Shown: positions 35,444 through 45,751, counted from the first letter of the stretch. The stretch is DNA of 64,000 nucleotides from Halalkalibacter hemicellulosilyticusJCM 9152 (GCF_000513115.1 NZ_BAUU01000001.1:184466-248465), one strand, 5' to 3'. A program made the numbers and translations. Notes: generated by a model from the letters alone, not told the origin.

Positions 35444-37762
35444 ATGAAAACTCAAAAGCTTGTCATCATAGGAAATGGAATGGCTGGCGTACGTTGTGCC
35501 GAAGAAATATTGAAATATGCAGCAAGTGCATTTGATATAACGATTATAGGTAGTGAGCCACACGGAAATTACAATCGAATTATGCTTTCTTCTGTTCTTC
35601 AAGGTGGAACGAACATGAAAGATATTATGATAAATGATATCGATTGGTATAAGGAAAATGGTATTACATTGTATGTGGGAGAAACGGTAAAACGGTTGAA
35701 TCGCCAAGGAAAAACAGTAGAAACAGATAGTGGGCGAAAAGTTCTGTACGATAAAGTAGTTATCGCGACAGGGTCATCGCCATTTATGATTCCTCTACCG
35801 GGTATTGATTTGGAAGGTGTTATGGCATTTCGAACGGTTGAAGATTGTGAAAAAATGGTGTCGTCTGCAAAATCATATAAAAAAGCAACGGTCATTGGTG
35901 GTGGATTATTAGGTTTAGAAGCAGCAAAAGGACTTTTACATTTAGGGATGGAAGTGGATGTTGTCCATTTAGGTCCTTATTTAATGGAGCGCCAGCTTGA
36001 TGAAAAGGCTGCGAAACTATTGCAAGAAGAGTTAGAGCACCAAGGGATGAATTTTTTACTTGAAAAGCAGTCTGAGAGATTACTAGGCCGTAAACGAGTG
36101 AAGGGAATTGAATTCAAAGATGGTTCATCTGTTAGAACAGACCTTGTTGTTATGGCGGTTGGGGTAAGACCTAATATCACTCTAGCGAAAGAGTCTGGAT
36201 TAGAAATGAATCGCGCTATTATCGTGAATGACTATATGCAAACGAGTGATCCAGACATCTATGCGGTCGGTGAATGTGTTGAGCACCGGGGCTTCGTATA
36301 TGGACTTGTAAAGCCTTTATACGAGCAAGGAGTTGTGTTGGCGAAGCATTTATGTGAACAACCAACACGTGGCTATCAAGGAACGATATTGTCTACACAA
36401 TTGAAAATATCTGGCGTCGACGTTTTCTCTGTCGGGCAGTTTCATGATAGTGATGATACGGAAAGTATCATGATGTTAGATGAGACCGAGTCTATATACA
36501 AAAAGGTTGTATTCCAGGATGATTGTGCAGTTGGTGCTGTGTTGTACGGTGATACAAAAGAGGGCACGCAATTAATGGAAATGATTGCAAAAGGTGAAAA
36601 GCGTGAAATGGTGAAAGAGATTCTAATGAATGCGCACCCTCAGACGGAAGATCACCTAGCTGAAATGCCTATGTCGCAAACGATTTGTAATTGTAATAAT
36701 GTTTCGAAAGGGACTATCATTGAAGCTGTTCAAAAGCACGACTGTTCTACAGTTGACGAGATAAAGGCCTGTACAAAGGCATCTGGCTCTTGTGGTGGAT
36801 GTAAGCCAATGGTAGCTGAGATGCTATCGTATATTCAAAGTGATCAATTTAATGAAACGATTGTTGAAGAACCTTTCTGTGCGTGTACGTCGTTAACAGA
36901 AAATGAGGTAGTCGATCATATTGTGCATGAACGGTTAACGACAATAGATGAAGTACGTAATAAGCTTAATTGGGTGAGAGATGGTTGTGAAGGATGTATA
37001 AAGGCTCTGCGTTATTATTTACGTATGATCTATCAACGCACGGAACTAACGGGAGATTTAGACGAGTTGGTTGGAGTACAAAAGCAGGATGATGGACGTT
37101 TCACACTAACATTACCAATAAAAGGAGTACTTTTAACTGGGGAGTACCTCCAAGAGTTAACTTTAATAATGAAAGAGTATAATCAACCGCATTTAGCTGT
37201 AACAGAAAATCAGCAGTTAACATTGATCGATGTAGAAGAGACAGATGTTCTATCCGTTATGGATCGATTGAACATAGAACGGAAGTATGCATCGGACTTT
37301 TGGATTCATCATGTAAGAACGTCTATAGTAAAACAAAATCTAAAGCAACTATATGTGAATGATATGTATCAATTGGCAGAAGCGCTAGATAGTGTGATTG
37401 ATCATAGATTTGCACCACAGCATGTTTATATAACAGTTGCTAATGATTTTGACAAGAACTCGACTGTTGAAAAAGGGTTAACTCTTGTTCGTATGAGTCG
37501 CGGATGGGAAATGTATATTCATGATACATTAATTTCAATTGTTAATCGAGAAGATGTGAATTCCTATGTGATTGCACTTATTCAATACTATAGAGAGACA
37601 GCGAGCTATTTAGAAGAGCTTAACAGCTGGCTTAACCGGATTGGTCTCATTCATATTAGAGAGTTGATTTATGAAGATGATTTGCGCGATCAATTATTAA
37701 ATGATTTTACACAGTCTACAGAAAATGAATGGGATAAAAGTAATCACGTTATGAATAAATAA
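35444..37762 (+). CDS. nasB: Assimilatory nitrate reductase electron-transfer subunit NasB
   Basis: 772 aa (B. subtilis NasB is about 770). Residues 1-310 are a pyridine-nucleotide FAD oxidoreductase (GNGMAGVRCAEE; VIGGGLLGLEAAKGL), then two Fe-S BFD-type modules (CNCNNVSKG...SGSCGGCKP; CACT...GCEGC), then a tail related to the NirB sirohaem domain. In that tail the cysteine motifs kept in NasD are lost (HVRTSIVKQNLKQL in place of TCVGSQFCRFG), so it passes electrons from NAD(P)H to NasC but does not reduce nitrite. The ATG at 35444 has GGAGG 6 nt upstream. Confidence 0.9.
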   Translation: MKTQKLVIIGNGMAGVRCAEEILKYAASAFDITIIGSEPHGNYNRIMLSSVLQGGTNMKDIMINDIDWYKENGITLYVGETVKRLNRQGKTVETDSGRKVLYDKVVIATGSSPFMIPLPGIDLEGVMAFRTVEDCEKMVSSAKSYKKATVIGGGLLGLEAAKGLLHLGMEVDVVHLGPYLMERQLDEKAAKLLQEELEHQGMNFLLEKQSERLLGRKRVKGIEFKDGSSVRTDLVVMAVGVRPNITLAKESGLEMNRAIIVNDYMQTSDPDIYAVGECVEHRGFVYGLVKPLYEQGVVLAKHLCEQPTRGYQGTILSTQLKISGVDVFSVGQFHDSDDTESIMMLDETESIYKKVVFQDDCAVGAVLYGDTKEGTQLMEMIAKGEKREMVKEILMNAHPQTEDHLAEMPMSQTICNCNNVSKGTIIEAVQKHDCSTVDEIKACTKASGSCGGCKPMVAEMLSYIQSDQFNETIVEEPFCACTSLTENEVVDHIVHERLTTIDEVRNKLNWVRDGCEGCIKALRYYLRMIYQRTELTGDLDELVGVQKQDDGRFTLTLPIKGVLLTGEYLQELTLIMKEYNQPHLAVTENQQLTLIDVEETDVLSVMDRLNIERKYASDFWIHHVRTSIVKQNLKQLYVNDMYQLAEALDSVIDHRFAPQHVYITVANDFDKNSTVEKGLTLVRMSRGWEMYIHDTLISIVNREDVNSYVIALIQYYRETASYLEELNSWLNRIGLIHIRELIYEDDLRDQLLNDFTQSTENEWDKSNHVMNK

Positions 37763-37787
37763 ATGTGGAACAAGCTTGTAGAAGGAT

Positions 37788-39930
37788 GTGAGACATTTGG
37801 CAGAACGATTAGTAAAGTATTCACGTGCTCAACAGAAAGATGTACAGGATGAACATTTCTATGATGCGCAATGCCCTTATTGTAGTATGCAATGTAAAAT
37901 GAGAGTCATTGAGCAAAAGGGACCGAGCCGCACTCAGTATAAAACGATTGCATTAGATAACCCAACTTCTGAAGGGAGATTATGTGTGAAAGGGATTCAT
38001 GCTTATCAGCATGCCGTTCACCGTGAACGGGTGAAACAGCCTTTATTCAAAGTAGATGGGCAATTCGTTCCTGTATCATGGGAATTTGCTCTTTCTGTTA
38101 TAAAAGAGAAATTCACAAATATTCAAGAAAAGTTTGGGACTGATGCTGTCTCGGTATATGGTGGGGGATCCTTAACGAATGAAGTAGCTTATTTGTTAGG
38201 TAAATTTGCTCGAGTAGCTTTAAGAACAAAGTATATTGATTATAATGGGCGCTTTTGTATGTCAGCAGCAGCTTCGGCTGCTAATCAAGCATTTGGGATT
38301 GATCGAGGATTAACGACTCGATTGGATGAAATTGAACAAACAGATTGTATTATTTTAGCAGGTACGAATATAGCTGAATGCCAGCCGACTATTATGCCCT
38401 ATTTTGAACGTGCGAAAGAGAATGGTACGAAAATAATTGTTATTGATCCGCGCGTAACAGAAACATCTAAAATGGCAGATTGGCATATTCAATTGAAGCT
38501 GGAACAGATGCAGCATTAGCAAATGGTTTATTAAAATTAATCATAGAGCAAGGCTATGCAGACGAAACCTTTTTGTCTGAACGAACGACTGGGTTTGACG
38601 AGGTGAAGGATCATGTTCAGTCAATGGATATTGAATCGATATCGACTCTGACAGATGTGTCTGTTGAACAGTTAGAGAAGGTAGCGTTGACTTTTGGTAA
38701 AGCAGAACGAGCGATGGTGTTTACTGCTCGAGGTGTCGAACAACAAACGGATGGTTATATGGCTGTTCGCAATTTCCTAAATCTATTGTTGGTTACAGGT
38801 AATATAGGGGAACAAGGCTGTGGCTATGGTGCGATAACAGGACAAGGTAATGGACAAGGTGGACGAGAGCATGGGCAGAAGGCAGATCAACTACCAGGTT
38901 ATCGTTCTATTGAAAATAAGGAGCATCGTCAATATATAGCTGATGTTTGGGGGATTAATGAGGAAGATCTACCACGTAAAGGTGTGTCAGCGTATGAAAT
39001 GATGGAAAAGGTACATGAGGGTGAGATTAAAGCAATGTTTATTATGGGTTCAAACCCGATTGTTTCTAATCCGAATGCAACGTATGTAAAAGAGGCGTTA
39101 GAAAAACTATCATTTATTGTTTCGGTTGATATGTTTATCTCCGAGTCTGGAAAGCTCGCTGATTTGATTTTACCAACGACTTCTTATTTAGAGAATGAAG
39201 GTACGATGACTAATGTAGAAGGGCGTGTCATGCTGAGGCCTGCCTCTAAGGAAAAGCTGGAGAAACAAAGCATGATTGGGAAATTCTTTGTGAGATTGCA
39301 GGCGTGTTAGGGAAAGAGAAGTATTTTGCCTTTCATTCTGCGGAACAAATATTTGATGAGTTAAGAATGGCAAGTCGGGGTGGAATTGCTGATTACTATG
39401 GAATTACGTATGAACGACTTAGAGATGGGGATGGAGTCTTTTGGCCATGTCCAGAGACAGATCATCCGGGAACAGAACGGTTATTCGAAGAGAAGTTCTA
39501 CCATCAAGATACAAAGGCGAAACTAATGGCAGTTTCAAATACACCTGCACGAAAGAAGGAGTCGACTAGTATCGAATTTCCTTTGCACCTTACTACTGGG
39601 CGTGTTGTCGCTCATTATTTAACAGGTGTTCAAACGAGACGGAGCTCATCCTTAGCAGCAAGAGATATTGAATCTCACATTCAAATTCATCCAGAAACGG
39701 CAAGAAAGTATGGAATTGAGGAAGGAAGATTAGTGGAAATTCGATCAGAGCGTGGAGAGATTGTTGTTCGTAGTCGTTTCTCTACAGATGTTCGTTTGGA
39801 CACGGTCTTTGTTCCATTTCATTGGGCTGATTCGCAAAATATTAATGATCTTATTTCGGATGAGTTAGATCCGACCTGTCGTATGCCAGGGTTTAAAATT
39901 GCAGCAGTTCGTATATCGATGGTTACTTGA
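37788..39930 (+). CDS. nasC: Assimilatory nitrate reductase catalytic subunit NasC (two frameshifts)
   Basis: About 714 aa after correction, the usual size. N-terminal 4Fe-4S motif (CPYCSMQCKM...EGRLCVKG), molybdopterin domains (GGGSLTNEVAYLLGKFAR, ITGQGNGQGGREHG, FIMGSNPIVSNPN), and the C-terminal cofactor domain (TGRVVAHYLTGVQTRRS). Single bases are missing in A runs at 38491-38492 (restoring HIQIEAGTDAAL) and 39267-39269 (restoring EKQKHDWEILCEIAG). It reduces nitrate to nitrite in the cytoplasm. The start may be this GTG or a TTG at 37797, which is better spaced from GAAGGA. Both breaks look like read errors. Confidence 0.88.
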
Positions 39931-40023
39931 TGATTGTATAAATCTCTGAAAAATAAGGAAATTTTCTCAGATTCATTGTTAATTTACGACAAAAATAAGC
40001 AAGGGTTTGAACGGAATGAAGGT

Positions 40024-40057
40024 AAGAAAAGACGTGAAGGCGTCTTTTCTTTTTTCT
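40024..40057 (+). terminator. Terminator after nasC
   Basis: AAGAAAAGACG-TGAAGG-CGTCTTTTCTT followed by TTTTC. It divides the nas genes into nasABC and nasFDE units. Confidence 0.85.
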
Positions 40058-40138
40058 TGTTAGGATATCTGACACAAACTAACATGTATTTTCAAGATTG
40101 CTTTAAACTAATGATTAAGAGAAAGGGGGCGACAGATT

Positions 40139-41623
40139 TTGCAACAGCGAGGGATCGTTTATTTTGTTGGAGCAGGACCAGGAGATCCAGAGCTGCTCAC
40201 AATAAAAGGGAGACGTGTATTAAGGGAAGCGGATGTGATTATCTTTGATCGATTAGTAAATCCGATTCTTTTAATGGAAACGAAATCAGATGCTAAATTG
40301 GTCTATTGTGGGAAGCAACCTTGTCAGCACCTTCTCAGACAAGAAGATATCCATAAAGAATTACTTATCCATGCTCGTAAAGGGAAAACAGTAGTGCGCT
40401 TAAAAGGTGGTGACCCCTCTGTATTTGGAAGAGTCGGAGAAGAAGCAGAGTCTCTTTCCAAGCACGGAATTAGCTTTGAAATCATTCCTGGGATAACTGC
40501 AGGAATTGCCGTGCCAGCATATGCGGGAGCAACGATTACACATCGAGAGCATTCGAGGTCATTTGCTGTTGTATCTGGTCATAGTAAAGCGCGTGATGGT
40601 CAACCTCAAGTGAATTGGAAGGCATTAGCGAGCGGTGTTGATACCATAGTGTTTTATATGGGGGTCAAACATTTAACATCGATTGTTGAACAATTGCAAG
40701 CGCATGGAATGAAGCGAGAAACTTCGGTTCTTATCATTCAATGGGGTACGTATAGCAGACAGCGAACGATTGAAGGGACCTTAACGACGATTGTTCAAGA
40801 AGTAAGAGCAGCTAAAGTAACAAATCCCGCCATTATTATGGTTGGTGATGTAGCTACGCTAAGGAGGAAGCTTCAATGGTTTGAAAATCGTCCCTTATCA
40901 GGTGTAAGTGTTTTCATCCCAAAAGAAGATCAATCTAATGAATCTCTTACATTGCAAGAATGGAGACGACTTGGAGCAGACATATATAGCAAGCCATTAT
41001 CGATAAAGAAAAGGCTAACAGTTAGCCAAATGGATACGATATTGGAACTGTCAGCAACGGAGAAACTAACCTTCTTGTCTAGCTCTAGTGTTGTAGCTTT
41101 TATTCAGTCGTTACATGATAGAGAGATTGATATGCGACGAATATTAGCTGAATTCTATTGTATGGATGATCAAACAAAAGAGGAGTTAAAAAAAGCAGGC
41201 TTCATAGCAAAAAAGGTTCAGCGCTTATCCGAGTTGTATTCGCCAATTGTGGTTGGGAGTGAGAGTGAATTAACTTCTTTAGGCGGATTTAGAGGGAGCG
41301 GACAGTTTATTCAAATCGATGAAATGGTAACAGTTCGTGAGAAGCAAATGATGCAAAGAATGATGGAGGAACAGCATGTAAATACGATTATTTTAACAAA
41401 TAAAAGTCATGCGACAAACTTTTTGAATCTTTTGAAAGAAATACAAATGAGACCATCATTACTAGCGGCAAATTGTACCATTATTTGTGAGGAGCAAGTG
41501 GGAGAGACACTTCAATCAATGGGAATAGTGCCAGCTTATATGTATAAAGAGAAAATAGGAAGCGAAGAATTGCTTTTTGCGCGGTCAAAAGTCTCACTTC
41601 CTGTAGTAGCAATAGAAAGCTAA
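40139..41623 (+). CDS. nasF: Uroporphyrinogen-III C-methyltransferase with HemD-like tail (NasF)
   Basis: 494 aa, TTG start with AAAGGGGG upstream. Residues 1-245 are a SUMT-type methyltransferase (VYFVGAGPGDPELLTIKG, VVRLKGGDPSVFGRVGEE, PGITAGIAVPAYAGATITHR), making precorrin-2 for sirohaem. Residues about 255-490 are a diverged uroporphyrinogen-III-synthase-like domain, as in B. subtilis NasF. Sirohaem is needed by NasD. It opens the second nas unit; no clear TnrA box was found in front of it. Confidence 0.88.
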   Translation: MQQRGIVYFVGAGPGDPELLTIKGRRVLREADVIIFDRLVNPILLMETKSDAKLVYCGKQPCQHLLRQEDIHKELLIHARKGKTVVRLKGGDPSVFGRVGEEAESLSKHGISFEIIPGITAGIAVPAYAGATITHREHSRSFAVVSGHSKARDGQPQVNWKALASGVDTIVFYMGVKHLTSIVEQLQAHGMKRETSVLIIQWGTYSRQRTIEGTLTTIVQEVRAAKVTNPAIIMVGDVATLRRKLQWFENRPLSGVSVFIPKEDQSNESLTLQEWRRLGADIYSKPLSIKKRLTVSQMDTILELSATEKLTFLSSSSVVAFIQSLHDREIDMRRILAEFYCMDDQTKEELKKAGFIAKKVQRLSELYSPIVVGSESELTSLGGFRGSGQFIQIDEMVTVREKQMMQRMMEEQHVNTIILTNKSHATNFLNLLKEIQMRPSLLAANCTIICEEQVGETLQSMGIVPAYMYKEKIGSEELLFARSKVSLPVVAIES

Positions 41624-41650
41624 TTTAATTCAAGATAGGAGCGATTTTTT

Positions 41651-44077
41651 GTGAGAGAGAAACTCGTATTGATCGGAAATGGTATGGCGGGGATACGAAC
41701 ACTAGAGGAAATCATTAAGAAGGATTCTAATCGCTATGATATGACGGTGTTTGGTGAAGAGCCACATCCTAACTATAATCGTATTTTGCTTTCATCGGTT
41801 TTGCAGGGAGATGCGGATGTAAATGATATTGTTTTAAATGATTATGATTGGTACAAGGAAAATGATGTCACTTTACACACCGGAGACCCGATTGTAAAGG
41901 TAGATACGAAAAAGCAAGTTGTTTATAGCGAAAAAGGCGTTGAAACCCCTTATGATAAGCTTATTTTTGCGACTGGCTCGAATCCTTTTATGTTACCTCT
42001 TCCAGGTGCAGATAAAGAAGGAGTTATTGCGTTCCGTAATATTAAAGACTGTGAAACGATGATTGAAACGTCTAAAAATTATAAGAAGGCAGCGGTTATT
42101 GGTGGAGGTCTCCTCGGTTTAGAGGCAGCGCGTGGCTTATTGAATTTAAATATGGAAGTTGATGTTATTCATATTGCTGATACATTAATGGAGCGTCAGC
42201 TAGATAATCAAGCTGGAAAAATGCTTCAAGAAGAGCTTGAGAGTCAGGGGATGAACTTTTTACTTAAAGCGCAAACGGAAAAAATTCTTGGGAAAGACCG
42301 CGTGACAGGGTTAAAGTTCAAAGATGGTACGAGCATTCAGGCTGATTTAGTTGTGATGGCTGTTGGAATTAAGCCAAACATAGAATTAGCACAAAAAAGC
42401 GGTTTGAAAACAGAGCGAGCGATCATGGTTAATGATTATATGGAAACCAATATCGAGAATGTATACGCTGTTGGTGAATGTGCGCAGCATAGAGGAATTG
42501 CATATGGTTTAGTAGCTCCTTTGTACGAACAAGGCAAAGTGTTAGCAGAACACTTATGTACAAATGAAGTGAAAAATAAACCAGGCTATCAAGGTTCTAT
42601 CGTATACACACAGTTAAAGGTATCAGGTGTAAATGTATTTTCAGCGGGGAATTTTCAAGATGGTGAGAATACAAAAGCAATCCGTGTACACGATGAATTT
42701 GAAGGGATTTACAAGAAAGTAGTTGTACAGGATAACAAGGTCATTGGTGCTGTCTTATTTGGCGATACTTCAGATTCTCCAAGAATTCTCGATATGATTC
42801 GAACAGAGCAAGATATTTCGGGTATGAGTAAAGTGGCCATTTTGCCTTCTGAAAATGGCGGAGGCTCCACGGAAAGTCCAGTAGTTGCTATGGCAGATAG
42901 TGAGACCATTTGTGGATGTAATGGTGTTTCTAAAGGAGACATTTGTTCAGCTATTAAAGAACAAGGCTTGTCAACTGTTGAAGAGGTGAAGCAATGTACG
43001 AATGCTGGTCGTTCATGTGGTGGGTGTAAGCCGCTTGTTGCTGACCTTATTTCCTTAACGACGGGTGAAGAAGTAGGTGATACGAAGGAACCGATGTGTG
43101 GATGTACGGATCATACTCATGAGGAAGTGGTTGCACAAATTCGTGAGTTAGGCTTGTCGCATCCACGTGAAGTAATGAATGTTCTTGGCTGGAAGTCAGA
43201 TGAGGGATGTTCGAAATGTCGTCCTGCTATTAACTATTATTTGAAGATGGTTGATCCGATTAATAATGCCGATGACCCAACCTCAAGATTTATTAATGAG
43301 CGTGCCCATGCCAACATTAATCATAATGGTACATTTACAGTTGTCCCGAGAATGTATGGTGGAGTCACAAACGCTGAGCAATTAAGGAAAATTGCTGATG
43401 TTGCTGATAAATATGAAGTGCCGTTGCTTAAAGTAACAGGTGGTCAGCGTATTGATTTAGTCGGTGTTGAAAAAGATAACTTACCAAAAGTGTGGAAAGA
43501 TCTTGGAATGAAGTCCGGCTCGGCCTATGCCAAAGCACTACGAACAGTAAAAACGTGTGTCGGGTCTCAATTCTGCCGATTTGGTACACAAGATTCAATT
43601 GGGCTCGGCCAAGAGTTAGAAAAGAAGTTTGAGTACATTAATACTCCTCATAAAGTTAAAATGGCCGTATCTGCTTGTCCGCGTAACTGCGCAGAGTCAG
43701 GAATTAAAGATTTTGGTATAGTTGGTGTAGATGGTGGATGGGAACTGTATGTAGCTGGTAATGGAGGGGTTGACCTTCGTGCAGGAGACTTATTCTGTAA
43801 AGTGAAAACGAAGGAAGAAATCATCGATATTATTAGTGCTTTCATGCAATATTACCGTGAAAATGCACGTTACCTAGAACGTACTTCACACTTTGTTGAG
43901 CGTGTTGGTTTGGATCATATGAAGAAGGTTATCTTAGAGGATGATGAAGGTCGTCAAGTATTAATTGAGCGTATGGAAGTTGCCCTTTCTCAATTGTCTG
44001 ACCCTTGGAAGGAAATCGTTGAGCAAGAGGAGAAGCAGTCAGAGTTTAAAACGAGTAATGTTGAAATTGTTCAATAA
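41651..44077 (+). CDS. nasD: Nitrite reductase [NAD(P)H] large subunit NasD
   Basis: 808 aa, GTG start with AGGAG upstream. FAD/NAD(P)H domain (residues 1-315: GNGMAGIRTLEE; VIGGGLLGLEAARGL), two Fe-S modules (CGCNGVSKG...GRSCGGCKP; CGCTDH...GCSKC), and a complete sirohaem/4Fe-4S domain (TCVGSQFCRFGTQDS, SACPRNCAESG) that supplies the four cluster cysteines. It reduces nitrite to ammonium together with NasE. The N-terminal half is a close paralogue of NasB. Confidence 0.95.
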   Translation: MREKLVLIGNGMAGIRTLEEIIKKDSNRYDMTVFGEEPHPNYNRILLSSVLQGDADVNDIVLNDYDWYKENDVTLHTGDPIVKVDTKKQVVYSEKGVETPYDKLIFATGSNPFMLPLPGADKEGVIAFRNIKDCETMIETSKNYKKAAVIGGGLLGLEAARGLLNLNMEVDVIHIADTLMERQLDNQAGKMLQEELESQGMNFLLKAQTEKILGKDRVTGLKFKDGTSIQADLVVMAVGIKPNIELAQKSGLKTERAIMVNDYMETNIENVYAVGECAQHRGIAYGLVAPLYEQGKVLAEHLCTNEVKNKPGYQGSIVYTQLKVSGVNVFSAGNFQDGENTKAIRVHDEFEGIYKKVVVQDNKVIGAVLFGDTSDSPRILDMIRTEQDISGMSKVAILPSENGGGSTESPVVAMADSETICGCNGVSKGDICSAIKEQGLSTVEEVKQCTNAGRSCGGCKPLVADLISLTTGEEVGDTKEPMCGCTDHTHEEVVAQIRELGLSHPREVMNVLGWKSDEGCSKCRPAINYYLKMVDPINNADDPTSRFINERAHANINHNGTFTVVPRMYGGVTNAEQLRKIADVADKYEVPLLKVTGGQRIDLVGVEKDNLPKVWKDLGMKSGSAYAKALRTVKTCVGSQFCRFGTQDSIGLGQELEKKFEYINTPHKVKMAVSACPRNCAESGIKDFGIVGVDGGWELYVAGNGGVDLRAGDLFCKVKTKEEIIDIISAFMQYYRENARYLERTSHFVERVGLDHMKKVILEDDEGRQVLIERMEVALSQLSDPWKEIVEQEEKQSEFKTSNVEIVQ

Positions 44078-44091
44078 TGGAGGAACCTAAA

Positions 44092-44415
44092 ATGAGTCAA
44101 ACAAAAAGCGCAAAAAAAGTACAGGTTGCTTATGTTTCTGATCTATCGATCGGAGTAGGGAAACGAGTAAAGGTAGCGGATGAAGAAATCGCATTATTTA
44201 AGCAAAAAAATGGAGATGTTTATGCCATTCAAAACAGCTGTCCACATAAGGGAGGGCCATTGTCAGAAGGGATTGTAAGTGGTGAACATGTATTCTGTCC
44301 ATTGCATGATTGGAAGATCAATATGAAGGATGGACGCGTTCAAGCACCTGATGAAGGCTGTGTGAAACGCTATGATGTTGAAATTAAAGATGATGCTGTT
44401 TTTATAAATGTGTAA
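44092..44415 (+). CDS. nasE: Nitrite reductase small subunit NasE (Rieske-type)
   Basis: 107 aa. The Rieske pattern CPHKGG...CPLHDW is complete (Cys-His pairs about 18 residues apart). The ATG at 44092 has GGAGG 8 nt upstream; an in-frame ATG at 44077 overlapping nasD is less likely. It partners with NasD. Confidence 0.93.
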   Translation: MSQTKSAKKVQVAYVSDLSIGVGKRVKVADEEIALFKQKNGDVYAIQNSCPHKGGPLSEGIVSGEHVFCPLHDWKINMKDGRVQAPDEGCVKRYDVEIKDDAVFINV

Positions 44416-44422
44416 GTTTATA

Positions 44423-44462
44423 AGTGCTCAAAGAGGTTATTTGCCTTTTTGAGTGCTTTTTC
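44423..44462 (+). terminator. Terminator after nasE
   Basis: A 14-bp stem (AGTGCTCAAAGAGG with CCTTTTTGAGTGCT, some G-U pairs) followed by TTTTTCT. Confidence 0.8.
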
Positions 44463-44504
44463 TATTAAAAAAACGTAATTGAGTGTATTAAGGATGGAGG
44501 AGCT

Positions 44505-44567
44505 ATGAAAAGGTATATTTCGGATTTTAAAGTGACTACTTGGAGGGGAGCGGAGCACTTCCGCTAA
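44505..44567 (+). CDS. Possible 20-aa peptide
   Basis: ATG with GGAGG 5-9 nt upstream; sequence begins MKRYISDFKVTTW and ends GAEHFR. It lies in the gap between nasE and hemD. Nothing similar is recognised. The ribosome site is the only support. Confidence 0.25.
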   Translation: MKRYISDFKVTTWRGAEHFR

Positions 44568-44665
44568 AATAATTGCAATTAAATAAACGTTTAATTAAAT
44601 TCGTTAAAGTTGCTATATGCTTTAGGTTATAATAGGATCAATAGCAATTGGAGAGGGTGATTTCA

Positions 44666-45477
44666 TTGAAAAAGGGCTTATCAGGCAAGAAGATCGTATT
44701 GGCTGCTTCGCGGAAAACAGAAGAAATGAGTGTACTAGTAGAAAAGCAAGGTGGAATCCCTCTTGTACGTTCATTACAGGGAACGGTTTTTCAGGCTGAC
44801 GGTGAAGTGAAGCCTATCTTAAAAGAAACCATTCAAAATGGGTTTGATTGGGCAATTTTCACAACGGGTATAGGTACACAAGCATTAATAAATATTGCAG
44901 AAGAACTGTCATTAAAGGAAGACTTTTTAACTCAGCTTAATAAGGCAAATGTGGCAGCAAGAGGCTACAAAACGTTTGCTGTTTTATCGAAACTAGGGTT
45001 GAAGCCTGATGTGAAAGATGAAGACGGAACGGTTGCTGGACTCATTGAGCAATTAAAAGGAATCTCGTTTGCTGGTAAGCGAGTGCTTGTCCAACTACAT
45101 GGAGAAAATGTTCCAAGTTTAATTGCGTTCCTGCAAAAAGGAGGTGCTACTGTTATTGAAGTACTACCTTATCAACATGTTCCACCCGAAAAGAAGACAA
45201 TGGATCAATTGATAGCAGAACTTAAGCAAGGGAGGTAGATGCAATTTGTTTTACATCTGCGATCCAAGTTCGCTCTTTCTTTCATTATTTGTCTGAAAAT
45301 CAGTACGCAAAATGGCTTGTAGAGACATTAAATGATAAGGTCATCGCAGTTGCGGTCGGAAAAGTGACGGCTGAAGCTTTGGAAGAGGAAGGCGTAACCC
45401 GTATTGTATATCCAGAATTGGAAAGAATGGGTGCAATGATTTTAGAAGTATCTCGATATGTGGAAAAAATGGGTTAA
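44666..45477 (+). CDS. hemD: Uroporphyrinogen-III synthase-like protein (HemD; one frameshift)
   Basis: About 270 aa after correction. Pattern of HEM4 proteins: GKKIVLAASRKTEEMSVLVE, FTTGIGTQALINIA, GKRVLVQLHGENVPSLI, then (restored) EVDAICFTSAIQVRSFFHYL and VAVGKVTAEALEEEGV. One G is missing in the G run at 45230-45232, causing a stop at 45238. A TTG start at 44666 follows GGAGAGGGTGA. It probably supplies uroporphyrinogen III for sirohaem beside the nas genes, alongside the HemD-like tail of NasF. The break is likely a read error. Confidence 0.8.
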
Positions 45478-45520
45478 AGGACACCGGAAAAGTTTTAAAG
45501 AAAATTTTTCCGGTACCCTT
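45477..45520. repeat. Family hairpin repeat after hemD
   Basis: AAGG-ACACCGGAAAAG ... TTTTTCCGGTACCCTT, a diverged member of the dispersed hairpin family. It begins at the last base of the hemD stop codon. Confidence 0.7.
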
Positions 45521-45628
45521 GTCTTTTCTAGTGTTTTAGGAGATGTAAGAGCTTCTAAGATTATTTTCAAACGTTTCATCGGAGGAAGTAGGCGGATTCG
45601 AAGGAGTCGTTGTCCTCGCTCGTTACAC

Positions 45629-45661
45629 GTTTTTCTGAAAGAACCCCACTTTCAGAAAAAC
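45629..45661. repeat. Second intergenic hairpin before pxpB
   Basis: GTTTTTCTGAAAG and CTTTCAGAAAAAC form a perfect 13-bp stem with a 7-nt loop. The following GTAACGGCTCCACGCGCC resembles the interior of the MITE at 12.1 kb, so the stretch 45477-45690 may be a decayed copy. Confidence 0.55.
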
Positions 45662-45695
45662 TGAAAACCGCTGTAACGGCTCCACGCGCCGCTAT

Positions 45696-45724
45696 AAAAA
45701 AAGACTGCTGTGCAGTTTTTCTTT
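45696..45724 (+). terminator. Terminator-like hairpin just before pxpB
   Basis: AAAAAGACTGC-TGT-GCAGTTTTTCTTT. It lies 28 nt before the pxpB start codon, so either the pxp promoter overlaps it or it acts in attenuation. Confidence 0.55.
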
Positions 45725-45751
45725 ATTTGTAATAATGGGAAGGGGAAGGGA

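Noticed and set aside
40070..40100. TnrA box before nasF
   Set aside because: TGACA and TAACA half-sites are present, but the spacing is 5 instead of 7 and the left half does not fit TGTNA.
45458..45664. 68-codon ORF after hemD
   Set aside because: Its translation runs through two hairpins, is Arg/Lys-rich noise and starts inside hemD.
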